A stretch of DNA of 64,000 nucleotides from Clostridium intestinale DSM 6191 (GCF_900130055.1 NZ_FQXU01000007.1:71512-135511), one strand, 5' to 3'; numbered from the stretch's first letter, positions 25,188 to 33,913 are shown. Numbers and translations are program-made. Notes: a model not told the origin generated them from the letters alone.

Positions 25188-26138
25188 TTATTTAGATAAC
25201 TTTGAAACTGCTGCCTTTAGGAACTCAGTTTTACTCCAAGCAGTTCCTCCTTGTGCTAAAGGATCAACTACATTTACAAATACCTTACCATTTTTTACAG
25301 CGTTAAGATTTTTCCAAATAGGATTACTTTCTAATTCTTCTAAAGCTTTAGGTTTGTCCGCATTTTCATCTTCAGAAAATTGAAGGAAAATATAATCTGG
25401 GTTAAGTTCTGAAAGCTTTTCTAAAGAAATATTTTCTTGAGCTTTTGCTGCTGCAACTGGTTCTGGTACTTCTAATCCTAAATCACTATAAAGTACTGTA
25501 TTAAAGAATATGTTTGCTGGATAAATAGCTATGTTGCCTGCTCTTATTCTAGCTGCTAATACCTTTTTTCCTTTTAAACTATTAGCCAACTTTTCCTTTG
25601 ATTCGCTTGCATCTTTTTTATAGTTAGCTATAATTTCCTTCGCCTTATCTTCTTTTCCACTTAGTTGTCCCATTAAAATAAGATTTGCTTCCCAATCAGT
25701 CGCTATATGTGATACTGGTACAGTTGGAGCAATTTTATTAAGTTTTTCTAATGTTTCTTCTGGGAACTTACTTGAACCTAATATTAAATCAGGTTTTAAT
25801 GATAATATAGTTTCAACATTAGGTTGAGTTTTCTCTCCTATAGCTTTGGAATCTCCAGTGATTGTTTTAAACATATCTGGGAAACTTCCTCCTACAGTCA
25901 TTGCCCCCATAGGCTTAACCCCAAGTAAAAGTGCATCTTCAAGAGATTCTAAACTTCCTGTTATAACTAATTTCGCATCAGATCCTGGAACTGTATATTC
26001 CTTGTCTTTATATGTTAACTTTATCTCTTTATTTTCAGATTCTTTGGGAGTTTCTTGAGCTGCTCCCTTGTTACTACAACCTGTCACCCCCAAAACTGTT
26101 AATGTTGCTAAAGTTAATGCTAGTAATTTCTTTTTCAT
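25188..26138 (-). CDS. Iron-siderophore-binding lipoprotein
   Basis: A 316-residue extracytoplasmic receptor of the FecB/FhuD class. The N-terminus has a lipoprotein signal MKKKLLALTLATLTVLGVTGC, shown here only to identify the lipobox LGVTGC. The mature domain has motifs VETILSLKPDLILGSSK and ELNPDYIFLQFSED, typical of periplasmic-binding fold class III proteins. It is the first gene of the operon, and a perfect 7-1-7 Fur box lies about 20 bases before its start. Confidence 0.92.
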   Translation of the reverse strand: MKKKLLALTLATLTVLGVTGCSNKGAAQETPKESENKEIKLTYKDKEYTVPGSDAKLVITGSLESLEDALLLGVKPMGAMTVGGSFPDMFKTITGDSKAIGEKTQPNVETILSLKPDLILGSSKFPEETLEKLNKIAPTVPVSHIATDWEANLILMGQLSGKEDKAKEIIANYKKDASESKEKLANSLKGKKVLAARIRAGNIAIYPANIFFNTVLYSDLGLEVPEPVAAAKAQENISLEKLSELNPDYIFLQFSEDENADKPKALEELESNPIWKNLNAVKNGKVFVNVVDPLAQGGTAWSKTEFLKAAVSKLSK

Positions 26139-26159
26139 TTTATTTCTCCCCTCTGTAAT

Positions 26160-26174
26160 TGATAATAATTATCA
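26160..26174. promoter_or_regulatory. Fur box
   Basis: TGATAATAATTATCA is a perfect 7-1-7 inverted repeat matching the Fur consensus. It is located between a TATAAT-like -10 and the ribosome binding site of the iron-siderophore operon. Confidence 0.85.
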
Positions 26175-26229
26175 TTCTGTGTAAATTATATCAGCAGGCC
26201 AGAATATAAAAAATAGATAAATATTAAAA

Positions 26230-27048
26230 TTATAATGGATTATTCTTAAATCTCTTCTTTAATTCACTTGGAGAAATATTCTTATGTTTTTTAAATAATC
26301 GGCTAAAATAATATGGATCTGAATATCCAACTTTCTCAGAAACAGCATTAACACTATATTTGTTTGTAGCTAATAATTTTTCTGCAATTTTCATTCTGTG
26401 TTCAATCAAATAATTAATCGGTCTAATACCTGTATATTTATTAAAAATATATGAAAATTTATCTTCCTTTAACTTATATCTGTTAGACAGGTCCTCTAAA
26501 GTAATACTATGAATATAGTTATTATGTATATAATCAACAGCATCCTCTACTACCCATTGATTTTCTGAATTAAGGACATCCCTGTTACTTACTAGAACTT
26601 CATATATAATAGAATAAAAAAGTTTTTTCACCTTAAATTCTGGTATTATTCCCGGAGTTCTATAAGTTTTTAGCATCTCATGTAATAGCTCTTTTATTTG
26701 TGAAATATCCCCTATATCAAGAATATAAGTTTTATCTATTGTTTTCGAATCTTCTTGAGTTGGATTATTAAGTTTATAATATATCTCATAATACCCCCAG
26801 GGCAAATTCCCAAGAACACATTTATCTAAAACTTCATTTGATCCACAATGCATCACTTTTCCTGCTTTTAATTCATATTCCACTCCTCCTATAGCAAAAT
26901 TAGCCTTGCCTGTTATTGGAAATACAAAAGAACACCAATCTGTATATATGCCTCTAGCGCAACTTCCTGGTTCCCTTACAAACCAATGAACATCGGTTAT
27001 AGAAAAAGACACCTCAGTAAATCTTTCAACTAGTTTTTTAAAATCCAT
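26230..27048 (-). CDS. AraC-family transcriptional regulator
   Basis: A 272-residue regulator. The N-terminal half looks like a cupin ligand-binding domain (GGVEYELKAGKVMHCGSNEV); the C-terminal 100 residues hold two helix-turn-helix units: ITLEDLSNRYKLKEDKFSYIFNKYTGIRPINYL and NAVSEKVGYSDPYYFSRLFKKHKNISP (each over about 30 residues). The start at 27048 is supported by GGAGGT 8 bases upstream; the upstream in-frame ATG overlaps that site. It is directly upstream of the siderophore operon on the same strand, so it may act as a siderophore-sensing activator like YbtA or Btr (inference). Confidence 0.88.
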   Translation of the reverse strand: MDFKKLVERFTEVSFSITDVHWFVREPGSCARGIYTDWCSFVFPITGKANFAIGGVEYELKAGKVMHCGSNEVLDKCVLGNLPWGYYEIYYKLNNPTQEDSKTIDKTYILDIGDISQIKELLHEMLKTYRTPGIIPEFKVKKLFYSIIYEVLVSNRDVLNSENQWVVEDAVDYIHNNYIHSITLEDLSNRYKLKEDKFSYIFNKYTGIRPINYLIEHRMKIAEKLLATNKYSVNAVSEKVGYSDPYYFSRLFKKHKNISPSELKKRFKNNPL

Positions 27049-27238
27049 TAAATCTACCTCCATTACCTCTAATATATTATAGAGAAAATAGTTCTCATTT
27101 TCAATTCACCTATAAAATATAAATTTTATAGTTTCTAAAATCAACAGCTTTAGTATAAAATATATCTATAAAAGTATTATTTCTTAATACTTACTTCTAT
27201 AATGAAGTTCAAATTTAATAATACTTAGGAGGTAATCG

Positions 27239-28078
27239 GTGAAATTTGCACAAAATAAATTACTCTTTTCTATAATAATTTTAGTTTTAATAGTACTTCT
27301 AGTTATTGTTTACAGTAAAAAAATTGTTATATCTAATATTACTTATAAAAACAGTAAAATTCCTGCATCCTTTGATGGGTATAAAATACTTCAAATCTCT
27401 GATTTACACAACGCAGAGTTTGGTAAGAATCAAAAAACTTTAATAGAAAAAACAAAAGAAATTGATCCTGATATAATATTTATTACAGGTGATTTAATAG
27501 ATTCCTATAATACTAACATAGATATTTCAATGAAATACATTGATGGCATAACAGACATAGCTCCAATATATTTTATTTCAGGTAACCATGAGAGCCGTAT
27601 TGAGTCTTACAATGAGTTGTGTGATAGACTTACTTCATCTGGAGTTAACATATTAAATAACAAAAATGTTTTTATTCAAAAAGATAGTTCTTCTATTGGT
27701 CTGATTGGACTTGATGATCCCGCATTTATTCAAACATCAAATCAAGATGAATTATTTAAAAAATTATTAGTTGACTTATCAAAGGATATAGATTCAGATT
27801 TTAAGATGCTGTTATCTCATCGTCCAGAAAAAATAGTAGATTATAAAGATGCAAAAGTGGATTTAGTTTTCTCCGGTCATGCTCATGGTGGACAGTTTAG
27901 AATTCCTTTTGTAGGTGGATTACTTGCTCCAAGCCAAGGATTTTTCCCTAAATATACAAGTGGTATTTATAAAGAGGATAATACTTCTATGATTGTGAGT
28001 AGAGGGCTTGGAAATAGTATTTTCCCCTTTAGAATTAATAATTCTCCTGAATTAGTGGTAGTAACTTTAGAAAAATAA
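27239..28078 (+). CDS. Membrane-anchored metallophosphoesterase (YaeI-like)
   Basis: A 279-residue calcineurin-like phosphoesterase. One N-terminal membrane anchor (LLFSIIILVLIVLLVIVY) precedes the metal motifs QISDLHNAEFG, ITGDLID, SGNHESR, LLSHRPE and SGHAHGGQFRIP. This motif set matches YaeI/YkuE proteins, some of which act on UDP-diacylglucosamine or other lipid-linked substrates; the substrate here is unknown. The start is GTG at 27239 with AGGAGGT upstream. Lone gene ending at a shared terminator. Confidence 0.88.
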   Translation: MKFAQNKLLFSIIILVLIVLLVIVYSKKIVISNITYKNSKIPASFDGYKILQISDLHNAEFGKNQKTLIEKTKEIDPDIIFITGDLIDSYNTNIDISMKYIDGITDIAPIYFISGNHESRIESYNELCDRLTSSGVNILNNKNVFIQKDSSSIGLIGLDDPAFIQTSNQDELFKKLLVDLSKDIDSDFKMLLSHRPEKIVDYKDAKVDLVFSGHAHGGQFRIPFVGGLLAPSQGFFPKYTSGIYKEDNTSMIVSRGLGNSIFPFRINNSPELVVVTLEK

Positions 28079-28081
28079 AAG

Positions 28082-28119
28082 AAGCTATTATTTCAAATTA
28101 ACACTTGAAATAATAGCTT
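28082..28119. terminator. Bidirectional terminator
   Basis: Perfect 15-base arms AAGCTATTATTTCAA and TTGAAATAATAGCTT with an 8-base loop, between convergent genes. Confidence 0.85.
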
Positions 28120-28140
28120 AAATTTTAATGATTAGTCATT

Positions 28141-30075
28141 TTATCTTTTTATTTTTGGGAAATAAGTAGTGTGAAGTAATTCATGAGCTTTTGCACTTAA
28201 TGGGTGATCTAGATATTTTTCATAAAGTGCTTTTACTTCTGGATTCTCTTTTGATACTCTTAGAGTTTTTTGTCTATCTATATTATTTAATCCTTCAGCT
28301 CTTAACTCTAAGCCTTGTTGTCTATTTTTCTTTATCTTAGGCTGACCGCCTCCACCTACGCATCCACCTATACAAGCCATTATTTCTATGGCATGGAAGA
28401 ATTCTTCACCTGATCTTATCTTATCTAACATCTTAGCGGCTTCTCTAAGTCCATGGGCAACACCAATTCTTAGTTTTATACCCTCAACATCTAACTCACA
28501 TATTCTAAATCCATCCCAGCCTCTAAGCTTTTCAAACTCTACATTCTCAAGTTTATTTCCAGTTATATTCTCAACAGCAGTTCTTACAGTTGACTCAATA
28601 ACTCCACCTGTTCTACCGAAGATTATTCCACCACCTGTATATTCTCCCATAACTGAGTCTATTTCTTCATCCTCAAGTTCCTTTAAGTTTATTCCTGAGT
28701 TCTCAAATATTCTTATAAGCTCTCTAGTAGTTATAACATAATCAACGTCATAATTACCATCTACAGAAAATTCTGCTCTTGATGCTTCATATTTTTTTGC
28801 AATACATGGCATAATTGCAACCGATGTTACTTCTTCTCTTGAAAGACCCTTTTCTTTTGCCCAAACCTCTTTTGCAATTGTAGCAAACATCTGCATTGGA
28901 GATTTAGCCGATGATGGTACTTCAAGCATATCTGCATAGTTTTCCTCTATAAATTTAATCCATGAAGGGCAACATGAAGTAAGTATAGGAAGTTTGACAT
29001 TAGTATCCCCAGCTAAATGTCCTTCTAATCTTTCTTGGAACTCAGCAGCTTCTTCCATTATTGTTAAGTCAGCTCCCCAAGTTGTATCAAATACATAATC
29101 AACACCAAGTTTTCTTAAACCTGCTGCTAGTTTCTTTTCAACATTTTCTCCTGACTCAAAATCAAATGCTTCTCCTATCGCAACTCTAATAGCTGGAGCC
29201 ATTTGTGTAATCACTACCTTATTTGGTGTAGCTAAATCTCTTATAAACTTTAATGTGTTGTCTCCTGTTTTTATAGCATCTACAGGGCAAGCTGATACAC
29301 AAGCTCCACAGTGTGTACATCTATTATAGTCTATGTAATGTTGCTTTCTTACCTCTCCATTTATACAATCAACTGGACATGCTCTTTTACATGCTCCACA
29401 CCCAATACATTTTGAAGTTATTGTTAGTTTTATTAAATGGTTACATTGAGCTGTATAACATTTGTTTTCTTCTATATGCTCTTCTATTTCATGGTAGAAA
29501 GTAGTAATTATATCTTCCATTGAATTATGTTTTTGTTTCATTTTGCCTTTTACTATTTGTGCTAAGTTTCTTAGATGATAAACGTCTCTCATATTAGATA
29601 CGCCTTTACTTATTCTATCTAAAGTCTTAAGCATATTAGTTATTTCATCTACTACTATCTCATAGTTTTTATAGGATCCTTCTTTCACCTTAGCTAACAA
29701 ATATTCAATATAGAACATTTGATATTGAATTATACAATCTTCTTCTGATAAAACTATTATAGTCTTATCAATATTCTCATAAAATAAATCAAAATCAAAT
29801 TCTTTATCTAAACTTGATTCTGTTAAAAATCCTCCAAAAGGAAGTCCAATTTGGGCAGCTTTAAAATTGCTTTTGTTTATTATTCCACCACATAATTCTA
29901 TTATATCTTGAAGAGTAGCTCCTTCTGGAATATCTATAATTCCTGGGTTATTTATTTTTCCACAGATAGCTATCTTTCTATTTTTTCCTCTTAATTCTTT
30001 TAACTGATCTTCACTAAAAACTGTAAAAACTGAACCTAGGGCGCTTTGTATTAATTCTGTTCTATTGTTTGCCAT
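28141..30075 (-). CDS. [FeFe] hydrogenase with vestigial NuoF-like N-terminus
   Basis: Cytosolic hydrogen-producing or -oxidising enzyme, 644 residues. N-terminal residues about 30-110 are SLBB-like and 113-200 resemble the helical NuoF/HydB cluster domain, but the usual ESCGxCxPCR ligands are absent. Residues 206-270 carry two [4Fe-4S] ferredoxin motifs (CIGCGACKRACP and CTHCGACVSACP). The H-cluster domain has TSCCPSW (366-372), MPCIAKKYE (422-430) and MACIGGCVGGGGQP (566-579), all ligand Cys present. A small-subunit-like C-terminal tail follows. A strong ribosome binding site precedes ATG. No maturase genes are nearby. Electron donor is probably ferredoxin. Confidence 0.93.
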   Translation of the reverse strand: MANNRTELIQSALGSVFTVFSEDQLKELRGKNRKIAICGKINNPGIIDIPEGATLQDIIELCGGIINKSNFKAAQIGLPFGGFLTESSLDKEFDFDLFYENIDKTIIVLSEEDCIIQYQMFYIEYLLAKVKEGSYKNYEIVVDEITNMLKTLDRISKGVSNMRDVYHLRNLAQIVKGKMKQKHNSMEDIITTFYHEIEEHIEENKCYTAQCNHLIKLTITSKCIGCGACKRACPVDCINGEVRKQHYIDYNRCTHCGACVSACPVDAIKTGDNTLKFIRDLATPNKVVITQMAPAIRVAIGEAFDFESGENVEKKLAAGLRKLGVDYVFDTTWGADLTIMEEAAEFQERLEGHLAGDTNVKLPILTSCCPSWIKFIEENYADMLEVPSSAKSPMQMFATIAKEVWAKEKGLSREEVTSVAIMPCIAKKYEASRAEFSVDGNYDVDYVITTRELIRIFENSGINLKELEDEEIDSVMGEYTGGGIIFGRTGGVIESTVRTAVENITGNKLENVEFEKLRGWDGFRICELDVEGIKLRIGVAHGLREAAKMLDKIRSGEEFFHAIEIMACIGGCVGGGGQPKIKKNRQQGLELRAEGLNNIDRQKTLRVSKENPEVKALYEKYLDHPLSAKAHELLHTTYFPKIKR

Positions 30076-30247
30076 AAAATCACTCCTTAATCTTCTTGAG
30101 CTATCTTAAACTTAACTTATAAACATTTGAATACAAATTAAATTCTTTGATATATTACTTTTGTTAAAGTTAGTTATCTTTCTGCGGAATTTAGGTAAAC
30201 CCTATTTATATATTATCAAAATAAATGCTAATTTCAAACCTAAACTT

Positions 30248-31429
30248 TTATTCAAGCCCTATTATCTTTTTCATTGTTTCTTTATCCATTGCACCAGGAA
30301 CATACCCTTTTATATTTCCATCCTTATCTATAATGAAGGTTGTAGGTAGGGCACTAATATTATAGCTATTCATTACCTTTCCTCCATTATCAAAAAGCAC
30401 TGGGAAACTATAACCATTATCCTTTAAAAACTTTATAATATCTTCTGTAGAACCCTCATTTCCTAAACTAGGCGCAGCTACCCCTAATATTACTACTTCA
30501 TTTTTGTTTTCTCCATATTCTTTATATATAGATTCTATATTCGGCATCTCTTCTCTACAAGGTGGACACCAAGTGGCCCAAAAATTCAAGAAAACTGTTT
30601 TTCCCTTATAAGATTTCAAATCATGAATCTTTCCATATTGATCAATCAAAGTAAAATTAGGAGCTTGAACTTCTTCATCTTCCGTATCTTTGGTGATGTT
30701 CTCATTGATACTTGTAGAGTTATTAATCTTACCCTTCTGTTCTTCAAGCAAACTGTTACTACCTCTAAAGAACATGATAAATCCGACTATTAAAAGTATT
30801 ACCCCTCCAAGCTTTTTTATATCATTTATTCTTAGTTTTACTTTATCAATATATACAAATAACTTATTATAGAAAATAGCTATTAATAAAAATGGTAAAG
30901 TAAATCCTAAAGAGTATATTAATATTACAATACCACTAAATAAGGCACTATCTGATTGCGCAGTTAAAAATAACACCGATGCAAGCATTGGACCTATACA
31001 TGGTGTCCATCCAAAACTAAAAAAGAATCCTAGCAGAAAAGCAGTATAGAAATTCATAGTTTTATGGTTTATATTAAATCTTTTTTCTCTATACAAAAAT
31101 GGTATTTTAAGATATCCCATATAAAATATCCCTAAAAAAATAATTATTACTCCCCCTAGGATTTCAACTAAGTATTTATTAGTTATAAATATATTGCTTA
31201 ATTTATTTATAGAAAAACCTAATATAAAAAATGTTGATGATATTCCAAGTATAAAAAATAGAGTGTTTTTTAACAATATAGAATTTTTGAATTTAAAATT
31301 TCTGCTTAAGCTATCTACACTGCTATTAGAAAGCATTCCTATGTATACTGGAAGTATTGGTAACACGCAAGGAGAAAACAAAGATATTACTCCTTCTAAA
31401 AATACTAATACCAAATTAAGTTTATCCAT
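30248..31429 (-). CDS. CcdA-type thiol transporter fused to a TlpA/ResA-like thioredoxin
   Basis: A 393-residue membrane protein. The N-terminal 220 residues are a CcdA/DsbD-like unit with six hydrophobic segments and the conserved FSPCVLPILPVYIG and FFFSFGWTPCIGPML cysteines. The C-terminal 150 residues form an extracytoplasmic thioredoxin domain with VFLNFWATWCPPCREEMP. Together it would pass reducing equivalents across the membrane to external thiols. Fusions of CcdA with TlpA-like domains occur in anaerobic Firmicutes. The cytochrome c role typical of CcdA is unlikely here; general extracellular redox repair is more plausible (inference). Confidence 0.9.
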   Translation of the reverse strand: MDKLNLVLVFLEGVISLFSPCVLPILPVYIGMLSNSSVDSLSRNFKFKNSILLKNTLFFILGISSTFFILGFSINKLSNIFITNKYLVEILGGVIIIFLGIFYMGYLKIPFLYREKRFNINHKTMNFYTAFLLGFFFSFGWTPCIGPMLASVLFLTAQSDSALFSGIVILIYSLGFTLPFLLIAIFYNKLFVYIDKVKLRINDIKKLGGVILLIVGFIMFFRGSNSLLEEQKGKINNSTSINENITKDTEDEEVQAPNFTLIDQYGKIHDLKSYKGKTVFLNFWATWCPPCREEMPNIESIYKEYGENKNEVVILGVAAPSLGNEGSTEDIIKFLKDNGYSFPVLFDNGGKVMNSYNISALPTTFIIDKDGNIKGYVPGAMDKETMKKIIGLE

Positions 31430-31518
31430 CCACTTCCTCCTTAATGTATTTAAAATAAAATACCAAATGTAATAATATCATAATTATTGCCATTTTTCTA
31501 CTAATGTTCTTTTAAAAA

Positions 31519-31553
31519 GAAAAGACTTTTAGAATTATACTAAAAATCTTTTT
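31519..31553 (-). terminator. Terminator of the TerC-family gene
   Basis: Minus-strand arms AAAAGATTTTTAG and CTAAAAGTCTTTTC (one mismatch) with a 7-base loop, just after the TerC-family gene. Confidence 0.55.
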
Positions 31554-31570
31554 ACTATTTCTTTAATAAA

Positions 31571-32272
31571 TCAGCAGCTCTTCTTTTTGTCCTTAATCAT
31601 GATTACAATTAAAATTGTTGCCATAATTACAATTACAGCTAGTCCTATTACAGGATTCACTTTATTAATTAAGTTCGAAACTATACTATCACTTAAAATC
31701 ATTTTTGTAGCTGTATATACTAATAATCCTGCGCAAAGATATATAACAGCCTGGCATTTGTTCATTAATTTTGATACAGCCTCACTACCAAAAAATATAA
31801 TAGGCATACACGCTATTGTTCCAAATATTATAAGCGTCATTTCTTGCCTACTAATTACTCCACTGTCAGCCATGGTAATAGAAGTAATTGCAAGTACATT
31901 ATCTAGACTCATACTAATATCTGAGATAATTATTGAAAATAAAGCCTTCATAAATCCGTCATTATCATCTTTATCAGAATCAGAAGTGCTTTTCTCATGG
32001 TTAAACATATTAATAGTAACTAATATAAGTATTATTCCGCCAACTAAGTTTAGATGGAGCCATTTCAAATTAAATAAAACACCTATTATAGCCACAAAAA
32101 AAATTCTAAAAATTAGGGCTAAAATAACTCCTATCATACTTACTAATTTTGCTTTATGTACCGGCAAGTTTTTTACCGAAAGTGATATAATAGCTACATT
32201 GTCTCCTGATAAAACCAAGTTTATAAATACAATTTGAATCATCTTAGCAAAAAGTTCTGATGTTGTGTACAT
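31571..32272 (-). CDS. TerC-family integral membrane protein (YjbE type)
   Basis: A 233-residue membrane protein with about seven hydrophobic segments. The TerC signature residues are in VFINLVLSGDNVAIISL and SDISMSLDNVLAITSI, with the paired Asp-Asn motifs typical of this family. Members have been linked to metal (Mn2+) export or metalation of secreted enzymes, and to tellurite resistance; the role here is not fixed. No yybP-ykoY manganese riboswitch was seen upstream. It lies 92 bases after hisS but ends in its own terminator. Confidence 0.87.
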   Translation of the reverse strand: MYTTSELFAKMIQIVFINLVLSGDNVAIISLSVKNLPVHKAKLVSMIGVILALIFRIFFVAIIGVLFNLKWLHLNLVGGIILILVTINMFNHEKSTSDSDKDDNDGFMKALFSIIISDISMSLDNVLAITSITMADSGVISRQEMTLIIFGTIACMPIIFFGSEAVSKLMNKCQAVIYLCAGLLVYTATKMILSDSIVSNLINKVNPVIGLAVIVIMATILIVIMIKDKKKSC

Positions 32273-32364
32273 CTAAGCCCCCTAATATTAAAATTAATAA
32301 CTATATATTTATATTTCAAAAATCCAAACAATATTTATATTAAGTAAAAAAGTTTAGAAAAGTT

Positions 32365-33639
32365 TTAAAGTTCCTTTATATCTAATTTAACTTCTTCTCC
32401 AGTTGTCATTTTCTTTATTTTTAGTTCATTATTTTTAACCTCATCATCTCCAACCAATATTACATTCTCAAAACCAAGTTTATTTGCATAGTTCATTTTT
32501 TTCTTTAATGTTGAACTCTCTAAATATATAGAATAATCCAATTCTTTTTCCTCTAATCTTTTTATTATTAATCCGCAATATTCTAAGGTATCTCCTATAG
32601 GCAAAATTAAATATTTAAATTTATTTGGAATTTTATAATTATTTATAAACCCTATTTCTTGAAGTATAAAAAACAATCTAGTAAGTCCAATTGACATACC
32701 TACGCCCGGTAGTATATTATCAGTATAATTCTCAGCTAAATTATCATATCTCCCTCCTGAACATATAGATCCATAGCTCTCATTTCCCTCAAGTATTGTT
32801 TCAAATACTGTTCCTGTATAATAATCAAGTCCTCTTATAATCTTTAAATTTATTTCGTACTCATTTTCTTTAACTCCAAAAACTTTAAGCATTAACTTCA
32901 CTTCTTTAAGATTTTCTATACCTTTTTTGAAATCTTCATTGTTTATAGTCAATTTTTCTAAATCTTCTAACCCCATATCTAATATAGATTTAATAAACTT
33001 ACTCCTATCTTCTCCTACTAATACATTTAATTCATCTATAAAAGCTTCTTTTCCTATCTTGTCATACTTATCTATTAAGATCATAACTTCTTTACTATTT
33101 TCAATAGATAGCTCAGTTAACAAACCTTTCAAAATCTTTCTATTGCTTATTTGAATCTTATATCCACTTAATCCAATGGCTTTAAAAGACTTTGATACTA
33201 GATTTATAATCCACGCATCATTTTTTATACTTAGCTCATCTTTTCCTATAATATCTACATCGCATTGATAAAATTCTCTATATCTTCCTTTTTGATTTCT
33301 TTCCCCTCTATAAACCTTACCTACTTGATATCTCTTAAATGGAAAAACCAGTTCATTATAATATTGTGCAGCATACCTTGCAAATGGCACAGTTAAATCA
33401 AAACGTAGCGCTAAATTATTTTTCCCTTTTGAGAAGCTGTATACTTGTTTTTCTGTTTCTCCTCCAGATTTAGCTAATAAAACTTCTGCTTTTTCTATTA
33501 TGGGAGTATCCATAGGAAGGCATCCATTTTTCTCATAAACATTAGTTATTTTCTCTAAAATATTATTAAACTTTTCCTGCTCTTTTGGCAAAAGCTCCAT
33601 AAATCCTGATAATATACTTGGTTTAATTTTTGTTTTCAT
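32365..33639 (-). CDS. hisS: Histidyl-tRNA synthetase
   Basis: Class II aminoacyl-tRNA synthetase charging tRNA-His, 424 residues. Visible: motif 2 in RYREFYQCDVDIIG, the HisA-type motif RGLDYYTGTVFE, motif 3 region with CSGGRYDNLAENY and GVGMSIGLTRLF, and a C-terminal anticodon-binding domain of about 90 residues (YLILPIGDTLEYCGLII to KMTTGEEVKLDIKEL). The C-terminal domain argues against the paralogue HisZ. Neighbours are unrelated to the usual aspS-hisS setting, so it may be a second, inducible copy. Its leader encodes a His-rich peptide followed by a terminator. Confidence 0.93.
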   Translation of the reverse strand: MKTKIKPSILSGFMELLPKEQEKFNNILEKITNVYEKNGCLPMDTPIIEKAEVLLAKSGGETEKQVYSFSKGKNNLALRFDLTVPFARYAAQYYNELVFPFKRYQVGKVYRGERNQKGRYREFYQCDVDIIGKDELSIKNDAWIINLVSKSFKAIGLSGYKIQISNRKILKGLLTELSIENSKEVMILIDKYDKIGKEAFIDELNVLVGEDRSKFIKSILDMGLEDLEKLTINNEDFKKGIENLKEVKLMLKVFGVKENEYEINLKIIRGLDYYTGTVFETILEGNESYGSICSGGRYDNLAENYTDNILPGVGMSIGLTRLFFILQEIGFINNYKIPNKFKYLILPIGDTLEYCGLIIKRLEEKELDYSIYLESSTLKKKMNYANKLGFENVILVGDDEVKNNELKIKKMTTGEEVKLDIKEL

Positions 33640-33671
33640 GTTTAACTCTCCTTTAATATATTTTTATATAA

Positions 33672-33706
33672 CAAAAAGCCATGCAGGCAAAATCCCACAT
33701 GGCTTA
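33672..33706 (-). terminator. Leader terminator (attenuator) before hisS
   Basis: Minus-strand AAGCCATG and CATGGCTT arms, with an inner TGGG/CC pairing, are followed by TTTTTG. It lies about 32 bases before the hisS start and inside the same transcript as the His leader ORF. Confidence 0.8.
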
Positions 33707-33729
33707 ACAAATTATGATTACACTTAATT

Positions 33730-33811
33730 CATCATCACCTAGAGGATACAAGCCTACATTAATAGACTTGTATCTACATCTAAGCAGATCAAGTCTCTAG
33801 GTATGATGATG
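33730..33811 (-). promoter_or_regulatory. Candidate histidine attenuator RNA
   Basis: The His codons and stop of the leader ORF (33795-33811, CATCATCATACCTAGAG on the minus strand) are complementary to CTCTAGGTGATGATG at 33730-33744, apart from a 2-base bulge. Between them two overlapping hairpins can form, AGACTTG with CAAGTCT and ATACAAG with CTTGTAT. A ribosome paused on the His codons would disrupt the long outer stem. GGCTTG of the last arm could also pair with TAAGCC in the terminator stem, offering an antiterminator route (inference). No T-box core was found here. Confidence 0.65.
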
Positions 33812-33838
33812 TAATTTTTTTAAACAAAGTGTTTTCAT
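33797..33838 (-). CDS. Histidine leader peptide
   Basis: A 13-residue ORF, MKTLCLKKLHHHT, contains three consecutive CAT codons two codons before the stop. GGAGG (33845-33849) lies 7 bases before its ATG, and a consensus promoter lies about 30 bases upstream. It precedes hisS by 158 bases with hairpins and a terminator between. This layout is the same as that of classical peptide-sensing attenuators such as the enterobacterial his operon. Confidence 0.75.
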   Translation of the reverse strand: MKTLCLKKLHHHT

Positions 33839-33866
33839 AATATTCCTCCAAAGTTTTATTGTATTT

Positions 33867-33895
33867 ATCATATATTATATTTAAATAAATTTCAA
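33867..33895 (-). promoter_or_regulatory. Promoter of hisS leader transcript
   Basis: Minus-strand TTGAAA (33890-33895), 17-base spacer, TATGAT (33867-33872). The transcript would begin near 33860, about 20 bases before the leader ORF. Confidence 0.7.
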
Positions 33896-33913
33896 GCCTA
33901 TGAACATGTTCTC

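Noticed and set aside
31587..32237. 216-codon plus-strand open frame
   Set aside because: It mirrors the TerC-family gene on the other strand; hydrophobicity is a complement artefact.
32273..32364. yybP-ykoY manganese riboswitch before the TerC-family gene
   Set aside because: Only about 90 AT-rich bases separate it from hisS and none of the conserved L1/L3 loop motifs are present.
32365..33639. HisZ (ATP phosphoribosyltransferase regulatory subunit)
   Set aside because: The protein keeps motif 2, the GLDYYTGTVFE motif and a C-terminal anticodon-binding domain, and no hisG is adjacent.
33672..33838. T-box riboswitch upstream of hisS
   Set aside because: The T-box core (GGTGGTACCGCG-like) and Stem I motifs are missing; a His-rich ORF and simple terminator are present instead.
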